A DNA stretch of 9,442 bases from positions 1 through 9,442 of the forward strand of contig JBAVQS010000163.1 in assembly GCA_049694275.1 (NCBI GenBank), read 5' to 3'. Source of the stretch: JBAVQS01 sp049694275. Lineage in GTDB: Bacteria; Chloroflexota; Anaerolineae; UBA4142; SHND01. A program made the position numbers and the translations under genes. Shown one piece after another: positions 1-5,159 of this stretch (the stretch's first letter is position 1; every line of letters starts with the position of its first letter). Below the pieces are notes generated by a model. That model was given only the letters and a program-made list of their open reading frames with translations. It searched no databases and was not told the DNA's origin.

Positions 1-322
1 GGCTGATCAGCGACTCGACGTTCGCCTTTTCCTTGGCCGAATCGCCCTGGCTGAACAGAATCTGCACGTCATACCCAGCCGCCTTCAGTGCATCCTGGAA
101 CCGGGTCTGGTCCTGAATCCACCGGGGTTCATCCTTCGTCGGAAGCACGATGCCGACCGGCACTTTGCCAGCGGCGGGGGCAGCAGTCGCCACCGGGGCC
201 GTGGTCGCCACCGGGGCAGCGGTCGCCGGCGCGCTCGTCGGAGCGGCCGGGGTGGTGCAGGCGACTGCAAAGATGCTCAGCAAAGCGAGCATCGCAATAA
301 GCGTCAAAACGCGCTTGTTCAT
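1..322 (-). CDS. Sugar ABC transporter substrate-binding lipoprotein (CUT2/ChvE-XylF-like), 3' part missing
   Basis: This is the N-terminal 107 residues of a periplasmic-binding-protein-type sugar receptor; the rest lies beyond the left edge. The ATG at 322-320 follows a strong Shine-Dalgarno, AGGAGGAG (334-327), at good spacing. Residues 1-21 are a signal peptide with a lipobox-like AVAC, so Cys22 is the likely lipid anchor. Residues 23-52 are a Thr/Pro/Ala linker with a PVATTA/PVATAA repeat. The mature domain starts near residue 54 with VGIVLPTKDEPRWIQD, which resembles the first beta-strand and loop of ChvE and XylF receptors (GIAMPTK..RWI). That points to the CUT2 monosaccharide family. 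It lies 106 nt downstream of a XylR-like repressor on the same strand, so a xylose or related pentose/aldose is a reasonable inferred substrate. ATPase and permease genes would be expected further left. The family is well supported; the substrate is not. Confidence 0.85.
   Translation of the reverse strand, partial: MNKRVLTLIAMLALLSIFAVACTTPAAPTSAPATAAPVATTAPVATAAPAAGKVPVGIVLPTKDEPRWIQDQTRFQDALKAAGYDVQILFSQGDSAKEKANVESLIS
186..217 (-). repeat. Short in-gene direct repeat encoding the lipoprotein linker
   Basis: On the plus strand the 14-mer GTCGCCACCGGGGC occurs at 186-199 and again at 204-217, an 18-nt period that keeps the reading frame. It encodes two copies of a PVAT-containing hexapeptide in the flexible linker between the lipidated cysteine and the sugar-binding domain. 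Such linkers often vary in repeat number between strains; that is inference here. Confidence 0.7.
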
Positions 323-399
323 CTTTCTCCTCCTAAAGTTTCAGAAACGAACAATATGTTGATAGGGTCGAACGGTTAAAGTACAGAATGGCTATGACC

Positions 400-410
400 T
401 CACCTCCTTT
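400..410 (-). promoter_or_regulatory. Strong orphan Shine-Dalgarno in the gap between the ROK and lipoprotein genes
   Basis: The minus strand reads AAAGGAGGTGA, a full match to the 3' end of 16S rRNA. It lies about 78 nt upstream of the lipoprotein ATG, which has its own site at 334-327, so it does not serve that gene. No ATG, GTG or TTG in a usable frame follows at normal distance. An ATA codon (395-393) is about 7 nt downstream of the GGAGG core and opens a 20-codon frame that ends in TAG (335-333), overlapping the next ribosome site. This may be a decayed or non-canonical leader peptide, a ribosome standby site, or chance. Confidence 0.45.
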
Positions 411-428
411 CTATCCAGACAGCTGTAG

Positions 429-1730
429 TTACAGCGCGCCTGTCGTCATGAGCGAACGATCCTCGAAGGGGACGGTCGCCGATTTGAACCACGCGGCGGG
501 GTTATTGAGAATGCCGCGCAGGATCAGAGCGACGCCGCCCATCACACAGGCGTCGAGCTGAAATTTGGACAGGGTAATCTGAACCCGATCGCGCGAAGTC
601 TGCATAGCACGCGCCCGCACCTCTTGCTCAGCGCGTGGCAAGAGGTAGGGACCAACCACGCTCAGGACGCCGCCTAACACGACCATCCTGGGGTTGAGCG
701 CGTTAATCAGGTTGGCGATTCCGATGCCCAGATAGCGCCCGACCTCGTCCAGTGCGCTGAGAACGGCCGGCTCACCTTGAGATGCGGCCACCATAACCTG
801 GTCCAATTGGATGTCTTCCAGGCGGCCATGGCTTAATGCGAGCAGAATCGGCGCCCGGCCCTCGCCTGCCGCCTGACGCGCGCGCTGCAAGATCGCACGC
901 GGGCCGACCAGCGTTTCCCAACAACCGCGATTGCCACAATTACACTGCGGCCCATCCGGTTCAAGCGTCATGTGCCCAATCTCGCCGGCAAAGCCGCCAA
1001 CGCCGCCGTACACCTTACCATCAATCACCAGGCCGCCGCCCAGGCCCACTCCCGAGCTGATATAAACAAAGTTATTCACCTGCTTGGCTACCCCTAGCAT
1101 CTGCTCGCCGAGCGCCGATGCATTCGCATCATTTTCGACGACGATTGGCACATGAAAGCGCTCTTTCCACCGGCTGTGCAGGGGCAAGTTATGCCAGCCA
1201 AGGTTGGGGGTATAGAGGACCGCGCCGGAATGGTGATCGACCAGGCCAGGGACACTCACGCCGATGCCAAAAAGGCGGCGGTCAGAGGCGGCCGACTCGG
1301 CGATGGCTTCCCGGACCAATTGCTCGGTCAGCTTGAGCACATCAGCCTGGGATACCTCGGTGAGCGGAAGGCCCTTGGGGGTCTTGTCAACGCTACGCCG
1401 CCAGGTAACGTTTGCCTTGATGTCGGCCAGGACAACTGTAATCATCCCTACCGCAATTTCGACTCCGACGATACGCCCGGCATCCGGGGCAATATCGATG
1501 AGCACACCCGGGCGGCCGGGGCGTTGATTGGCCATGCCGGTCTCTTCTACCAGTCCCCACGCTTGTAGCTGCGTCAACAGGCTGCCGACCGTGCTCTTGT
1601 TCAACCCACTGATCTGGGTCAGGTAAGCGCGGGAGATCGGCCCGCTCGCGTCCCAAATATAGTTCAAGACGATGGCGAGGTTTCGCTCACGCACCCACGT
1701 TTGGTCACCCGTTCGATACAGCTTGTTCAC
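429..1730 (-). CDS. ROK-family transcriptional repressor, XylR-like
   Basis: A 433-residue DNA-binding repressor with an N-terminal winged helix-turn-helix and a sugar-kinase-like ROK domain. Residues 31-62 form the HTH; its recognition segment GLNKSTV is, from memory, the same as in Bacillus XylR. A GRPG motif (72-75) starts the wing/linker. The ROK body shows VENDANA (198-204), the GVGLGGG loop (227-233), and the zinc site E250-x2-H253 with C263, C265 and C270 in CNCGNRGCWE. These repressors bind a sugar through the kinase fold and then leave the DNA. The start is GTG at 1730-1728, with GGAG 4 nt upstream; the Asn-Lys-Leu-Tyr beginning fits the family length. A XylR-type inverted repeat at 2000-2022 lies at the predicted start of its own transcript, so autoregulation is likely. 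The sugar-binding gene downstream is the probable target. Family certain; xylose specificity inferred. Confidence 0.93.
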   Translation of the reverse strand: MNKLYRTGDQTWVRERNLAIVLNYIWDASGPISRAYLTQISGLNKSTVGSLLTQLQAWGLVEETGMANQRPGRPGVLIDIAPDAGRIVGVEIAVGMITVVLADIKANVTWRRSVDKTPKGLPLTEVSQADVLKLTEQLVREAIAESAASDRRLFGIGVSVPGLVDHHSGAVLYTPNLGWHNLPLHSRWKERFHVPIVVENDANASALGEQMLGVAKQVNNFVYISSGVGLGGGLVIDGKVYGGVGGFAGEIGHMTLEPDGPQCNCGNRGCWETLVGPRAILQRARQAAGEGRAPILLALSHGRLEDIQLDQVMVAASQGEPAVLSALDEVGRYLGIGIANLINALNPRMVVLGGVLSVVGPYLLPRAEQEVRARAMQTSRDRVQITLSKFQLDACVMGGVALILRGILNNPAAWFKSATVPFEDRSLMTTGAL

Positions 1731-1741
1731 ACAACTCCGCA

Positions 1742-1758
1742 GGCGATCTAGAATCGCC
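1742..1758 (-). promoter_or_regulatory. Hairpin just upstream of the ROK ribosome binding site
   Basis: GGCGAT at 1742-1747 pairs with ATCGCC at 1753-1758 around a 5-nt loop, a perfect 6-bp GC-rich stem in the ROK gene leader. It ends one base before the GCGGAG ribosome site (1740-1735). It may set translation level or mRNA stability. No U-run follows it in the direction of transcription, so it is not an intrinsic terminator. Confidence 0.4.
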
Positions 1759-1763
1759 GTTCG

Positions 1764-1777
1764 ATCAATCGATTGAT
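1764..1777. repeat. 14-bp perfect palindrome upstream of the ROK gene
   Basis: The sequence ATCAATCGATTGAT is its own reverse complement. It lies 33 bp upstream of the ROK start codon, inside the inferred leader. A perfect 14-bp palindrome could be a protein-binding site or a short mRNA hairpin. It does not resemble the XylR-type repeat at 2000-2022, so a different binding protein would be needed. Confidence 0.4.
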
Positions 1778-1865
1778 TTCAGACGTTACAGAAAAGCGAT
1801 GGAGAGTAATCAAATGCACAGGCGCGTGAACAGGCCGGTAAATTATCGAGGCGGTTTGCGCAATA

Positions 1866-1880
1866 CGGACAATCAGTCCG
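1866..1880. repeat. Small inverted repeat in the ROK leader
   Basis: CGGAC (1866-1870) and GTCCG (1876-1880) form a 5-bp stem with a 5-nt loop. It lies in the middle of the roughly 290-nt inferred leader of the ROK transcript. Alone it is weak; it is listed because several small stems occur in this leader. Confidence 0.25.
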
Positions 1881-1999
1881 AGGATGATCTGTCGTCGACA
1901 AGAGAGCCCTCCCTTGGGCCATACGAACTATGCGAGACAAAAGCGATAGTGCTAAGCCAGGCAGTACCATGAAAGTTCGATGTATCGACAAACTGAGGT

Positions 2000-2022
2000 T
2001 AGTTTGACGCTCCACCAAACTA
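2000..2022. promoter_or_regulatory. Candidate XylR-type operator
   Basis: TAGTTTG (2000-2006) and CAAACTA (2016-2022) form a perfect 7-bp inverted repeat with a 9-nt centre. Adding the T at 1999 gives TTAGTTTG-N9-CAAACTAG. From memory, Bacillus xylO is TTAGTTTG-N9-CAAACTAA, the same half-sites and spacing. The site covers roughly +1 to +22 of the leftward transcript from the promoter at 2028-2056, a typical place for a repressor to block transcription. The adjacent ROK gene encodes a XylR-like repressor with the matching recognition helix, so it is the likely ligand. The repeat is seen directly; the protein-site pairing is inference. Confidence 0.75.
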
Positions 2023-2027
2023 GGGGC

Positions 2028-2056
2028 AGTATATCCTACTATTTTGCTTTTGTCAA
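2028..2056 (-). promoter_or_regulatory. Sigma70-type promoter for the ROK-sugar transport operon
   Basis: On the minus strand a consensus -35 TTGACA (2056-2051) is followed by a 17-nt spacer and a -10 TATACT (2033-2028), which differs from TATAAT at one base. The predicted start is near 2021, giving a leader of about 290 nt before the ROK GTG. The XylR-type repeat overlaps the start site. A promoter this close to consensus would be strong when not repressed. Confidence 0.8.
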
Positions 2057-2093
2057 GCTGATTCCTCAAGTTGGTCGATCACGGAGCAGTCGA

Positions 2094-2122
2094 TTGACAC
2101 ACCGCGTCAAGGATGCTATACT
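2094..2122 (+). promoter_or_regulatory. Sigma70-type promoter for the ccm operon
   Basis: TTGACA (2094-2099), a 17-nt spacer and TATACT (2117-2122) form a near-consensus promoter with the same two hexamers as the divergent promoter at 2028-2056. The predicted start is near 2129, about 58 nt upstream of the ccmE ATG. The two -35 boxes are only 37 bp apart, so RNA polymerases on the two sides could compete. It is the only clear promoter seen for the rightward cluster. Confidence 0.82.
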
Positions 2123-2126
2123 TTTA

Positions 2127-2142
2127 TTGTCGAACTCGACAA
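2127..2142 (+). promoter_or_regulatory. Inverted repeat at the ccm transcription start, candidate operator
   Basis: TTGTCGA (2127-2133) and TCGACAA (2136-2142) form a perfect 7-bp inverted repeat with a 2-nt centre. It starts 4 bp after the -10 box, over the predicted +1. This is a good place for a repressor site, or for a 5'-end hairpin in the mRNA. It does not match the Rex, FNR or XylR consensus as I recall them, and no obvious regulator for it is encoded here. Confidence 0.45.
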
Positions 2143-2186
2143 ATCTATCGCTTGACGAGCGGTTACACTTATGGCAGGTGGACCCT

Positions 2187-2675
2187 ATGAGCGTGAATAG
2201 TTGGCCTCAGGCGCCCTCGCGAACGGCCAAAAAGCCAAAATACCAGGTCAAATACCTGATCGGCGTCGTTCTGATTTTCGGCGTCATCGGGTATCTCATC
2301 TTTTTCGGCATCAGCAGCACCCAGCAATATTACCTGACCCCCAGCGAGTTGTTCAACAAGGGGCAAACCGTTATCGGTCAGGGCAATCGTGTGGGTGGAA
2401 ACCTCGTCCCCGACTCCATCCAGCAGGATATCAAGAATAACAAGATCAACTTTGCGATTACGGATGGCGCGCGCAAGCTCCCCGTCTCGTACAACGGCGT
2501 CGTACCCGATACCTTCCCCAAAGCCACCCAGGTGATCGTCGAGGGCAAGCTGGGCATGGATGGCACCTTTGTCGCCTCCGACGTGCTCGCCAAATGCCCG
2601 AGCAAGTACGATTCCAGCCAGATCGAAACCTTTGACACAAAAAGCGGCGGGAATTTGAATTACGGGGGGCAGTAG
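2187..2675 (+). CDS. ccmE: CcmE haem chaperone, C-x3-Y variant
   Basis: A 162-residue periplasmic haem chaperone that takes haem from CcmC and passes it to CcmF. One N-terminal membrane anchor spans about residues 23-42, followed by a beta-barrel OB-fold. The YYLTPSEL stretch just after the anchor and the VIVEGKLGMDGTFVASDVLA stretch are typical of the family. The haem-attachment motif is CPSKY (C137-x3-Y141), with Cys where E. coli has H130 (HDENY). This CXXXY form is known from archaea, Desulfovibrio and some other bacteria. The ATG at 2187 is preferred: AGGTGG (2176-2181) lies 5 nt upstream, and the product then begins just before the anchor. The open frame runs back to 1980, but that part overlaps the promoter. 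It is first in the operon; ccmF follows after 13 nt. Confidence 0.93.
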   Translation: MSVNSWPQAPSRTAKKPKYQVKYLIGVVLIFGVIGYLIFFGISSTQQYYLTPSELFNKGQTVIGQGNRVGGNLVPDSIQQDIKNNKINFAITDGARKLPVSYNGVVPDTFPKATQVIVEGKLGMDGTFVASDVLAKCPSKYDSSQIETFDTKSGGNLNYGGQ

Positions 2676-2688
2676 CCAGGTAAACGCC

Positions 2689-4710
2689 GTGATGACAACA
2701 CTCGGTTCTATTGCATTACTTGTCGCGCTGGTCGTCGCCCTCTACACCGCGGCAGCTGGAATATTGGGGGCGAGACAGCGGGCGCCCGAATTGGCTTCAA
2801 GCGCCCGCAACGGTGTGATCGTGTTTGCCGCGCTGATGACCCTCGCCATTGGGAGCATGGTCTATGCGCTGTTCACGCGCGATTTCTCGCTCGAACTGGT
2901 GGCCAACCACACCTCGGTGAGCCTGCCCCTCTTTCCCTATACCCTCACCGCGCTCTGGTCGGGCCAATCCGGCTCGCTCCTCTTTTGGTCGTGGATTCTC
3001 TCTCTGTACGGCCTCGCGGTCGTTCTGCGCAAATGGGACACGAATCGCGACCTGATGCCCTGGGTCATCGCCGTACTCATGGGCATCCAGAGCTTTTTCG
3101 TGCTGATGCTCAACTTTGTCTCAATGCCGTTCGCCAAAATGGCTGTGACTCCGGCGGACGGCGCCGGGCTCAATCCCCTTTTGCAGCATCCTGCGATGGC
3201 GATTCATCCGCCAATGCTCTATCTCGGCTATGTCGGGTTCACCATTCCATTCTGCTTTGCGATGGGCGCGCTGTTAAGCGGGCGGGTGGATAATGCCTGG
3301 ATTCGGACAACCCGGCGCTGGGCGATGGTCCCCTGGATGTTCCTGGGCATGGGCTTGCTGCTCGGCGGGCGATGGGCGTATGACGTGCTCGGATGGGGCG
3401 GGTACTGGGGCTGGGACCCAGTGGAAAATGCTGCGCTGATGCCGTGGCTCGTCGGCACTGCGTTCCTGCACTCGGTTATGGTCCAAGAGCGCAAGGGCGG
3501 ACTCAAGGTCTGGAACGTCGGGCTGATCATTATCACGTTTGGGCTGGTCCTGTTTGGCACATTTATCACGCGCAGCGGCGTCATCCAATCGGTGCACGCT
3601 TTTGCCCAATCGGATATTGGCGCGCCGTTCCTGATGTTTATCGCGGCGGTGCTCATCCTCTCCACGGGGCTGCTCTTTACACGGCTGGACAAGCTTAAAA
3701 GTGAGAACGAGATTGACTCCTTCCTCTCGCGCGAGCTCCTCTTCCTGGTCAACAACCTGCTCTTTCTCGGCGCAGCGATTGCCATTCTCATCGGCGTGGT
3801 GTGGCCACTGCTGAGCGAGATCGCGACCGGCGAAACGCTTACCGTTGGAGCGCCTTATTACAATCTCGTCGTCGGCGTCATCTTTGCCGGCATCGTCCTC
3901 CTGATGGGCGTGATTCCCCTTATCGGATGGGGCGGCGCGACGATCGCGCGGCTTGGCCGCAAAATGGTGTGGCCGCTTGCGATTACCCTCTTGCTCACCA
4001 CGGGCGCGTATGTGGCCGGCGTGCGGGATGCCGTACCCTGCCTCGCCTATGGACTCGTCTTTTTCGTCATGGCAACCACCCTGGGCGACATGTACTGGGC
4101 GACACGGGCACGGCAAAAGAACACCCACGAGACCTTACCGATTGCCTTTGCGCGGCTCCTGTCACGCAACCGGCGGCGCTATGGCGGCTATTTGATTCAC
4201 CTAGCCGTGATGGTCCTTGCTATCGGCGTCATCGGCTCACGCGCGTATGGGACGGATGAAACACGATCTCTGTCCAAAGGCGAATCGTTTACGACCGGTC
4301 CCTACACGCTCACCTTTGAAGATCTCAAGACTAACATTCCGGATGGCGAAGGAACCAAAACGCTGGCAACCGTCGGCATATTCGAAGGAGACCGGCGAAT
4401 CACAACCTTGTACCCGGGGAATGTGTGGTACGAGCGGCAGCAGCAGCCCGAGACCGAGCCGGCCATTTACAACGATGCACCGTTCTTTCGCCGCGATCTC
4501 TATCTCATTATCCAGGCGTGGACCGACAATTTCCAGACAGTCAGCTTCCGCGCCTATATCAACCCGATGGTGAGCTGGGTCTGGTTCGGCGGGCTCATGT
4601 TCCTGATCTCGACGGTCATTACGCTCTGGCCGGATGCAAAAGAATCGGCGGCGCGCGTTCGCGAGCCGGCGGCGCAACCGGCGGCGGCGTATTCGCGGCC
4701 AACCGAATAG
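2689..4710 (+). CDS. ccmF: CcmF haem-cytochrome c ligase
   Basis: A 673-residue polytopic protein that attaches haem to apocytochrome c on the outer face of the membrane. The WWD haem-handling motif is at 235-247 (GWGGYWGWDPVEN). Four family histidines are present: H173 (in IHPPMLYLGY), H261 (LHSVMVQ), H303 (VHAFAQS) and H504 (GGYLIHLA). These appear to match E. coli H173, H261, H303 and H491, so the proposed haem-b and WWD-haem ligands look intact. The soluble domain near the C-terminus (about 515-625) and the last membrane helix are also present. Length is normal for the family. Either GTG 2689 or ATG 2692 could be the start; GTG is better spaced from the weak AGGTA site (2678-2682). The downstream CcmI-like gene starts 2 nt after the stop, which suggests coupled translation. 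Confidence 0.96.
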   Translation: MMTTLGSIALLVALVVALYTAAAGILGARQRAPELASSARNGVIVFAALMTLAIGSMVYALFTRDFSLELVANHTSVSLPLFPYTLTALWSGQSGSLLFWSWILSLYGLAVVLRKWDTNRDLMPWVIAVLMGIQSFFVLMLNFVSMPFAKMAVTPADGAGLNPLLQHPAMAIHPPMLYLGYVGFTIPFCFAMGALLSGRVDNAWIRTTRRWAMVPWMFLGMGLLLGGRWAYDVLGWGGYWGWDPVENAALMPWLVGTAFLHSVMVQERKGGLKVWNVGLIIITFGLVLFGTFITRSGVIQSVHAFAQSDIGAPFLMFIAAVLILSTGLLFTRLDKLKSENEIDSFLSRELLFLVNNLLFLGAAIAILIGVVWPLLSEIATGETLTVGAPYYNLVVGVIFAGIVLLMGVIPLIGWGGATIARLGRKMVWPLAITLLLTTGAYVAGVRDAVPCLAYGLVFFVMATTLGDMYWATRARQKNTHETLPIAFARLLSRNRRRYGGYLIHLAVMVLAIGVIGSRAYGTDETRSLSKGESFTTGPYTLTFEDLKTNIPDGEGTKTLATVGIFEGDRRITTLYPGNVWYERQQQPETEPAIYNDAPFFRRDLYLIIQAWTDNFQTVSFRAYINPMVSWVWFGGLMFLISTVITLWPDAKESAARVREPAAQPAAAYSRPTE

Positions 4711-4712
4711 AT

Positions 4713-5147
4713 ATGGAAGTAATTCTTGCGGCGGTTCTGCTAGCCCTGGTGTTTGCCGCGCTGGCCTATCCCCTGTACGCAGGTCGAGTGCGCGTCCAAT
4801 TCGCCGGCGGGAACACGCTGGACGAGTTGACGGCGCAGCGGGATGGCATCTATGCAATGCTGCGCGACGTGGACCAGGACTATCAGTTGGGCAAACTGGA
4901 CGATGTGGATTATCGCGAGCGGCGGGAGAAATACCTGGCACAGGCAACCGGCGTTCTGCAGCAGCTCGATGCCCAGCGCAAAAGCGGGCCGGTGAGCGTG
5001 GAGAGCGACGAAATTGAACGCGAGGTGGCGGCGCTCCGGCGCCCACGCCACGACACCCAGACGGCGGCAGCGGCGTTTTGTCGCAACTGCGGACGGCCGG
5101 TCAAGCCTGGGGACCGTTTTTGCGCAAAATGCGGTCACGGGTTATGA
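4713..5147 (+). CDS. CcmI-like membrane protein with C-terminal zinc ribbon
   Basis: A 144-residue protein with one N-terminal membrane helix (about 2-22), a charged helical segment, and a C-terminal zinc ribbon with C123-x2-C126-x10-C137-x2-C140. The layout of a short outside N-terminus, one helix, then a cytoplasmic helix pair matches the first part of CcmI. The segment at 54-75 (DQDYQLGKLDDVDYRERR, continuing to Leu75) follows the CcmI pattern D-x2-x2-G-x-L-x3-x-Y-x2-R. The second membrane helix and periplasmic TPR part of CcmI are absent, and the ribbon stands in their place. CcmI normally helps bring apocytochrome to the ligase; whether this protein does so is unknown. The ATG is 2 nt after the ccmF stop, with no clear ribosome site, so coupling is likely. 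It could also be called simply a zinc-ribbon protein of unknown function. Confidence 0.72.
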   Translation: MEVILAAVLLALVFAALAYPLYAGRVRVQFAGGNTLDELTAQRDGIYAMLRDVDQDYQLGKLDDVDYRERREKYLAQATGVLQQLDAQRKSGPVSVESDEIEREVAALRRPRHDTQTAAAAFCRNCGRPVKPGDRFCAKCGHGL

Positions 5148-5159
5148 TATTGTACTTGA

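Noticed and set aside
1776..1811. Possible second leftward promoter, TTGATT-17-TGTAAC
   Set aside because: Each hexamer matches only about four of six consensus bases, much weaker than the pair at 2028-2056; kept only as a possibility in the leader finding.
1779..2069. Leftward 96-codon frame with CPYC and further cysteines, in the ROK leader
   Set aside because: Its start lies upstream of and across the predicted promoter and operator; the inner ATG at 1970 has no ribosome site. The cysteines are not in a clean zinc-binding spacing.
2127..2142. Rex or FNR operator at the ccm start
   Set aside because: The arms read TTGTCGA rather than TTGTGAA (Rex) or TTGAT (FNR), and the spacing is shorter than Rex sites as I recall them.
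1980..2186. Upstream extension of the ccmE frame to 1980
   Set aside because: This stretch contains both promoters and the operator and would precede the predicted transcript start; the ATG at 2187 has a good ribosome site and gives a normal CcmE.
3274..4128. Long antisense open frame (284 codons) inside ccmF
   Set aside because: Its product is low in hydrophobic order and rich in His, Arg, Glu and Asp, typical of a frame shadowing a GC-rich gene. The plus-strand CcmF is unambiguous.
4237..5046. Antisense open frame of 269 codons across the ccmF end and the zinc-ribbon gene
   Set aside because: Arg/Pro/Ala-rich composition and no domain seen; it crosses two well-supported genes on the other strand.
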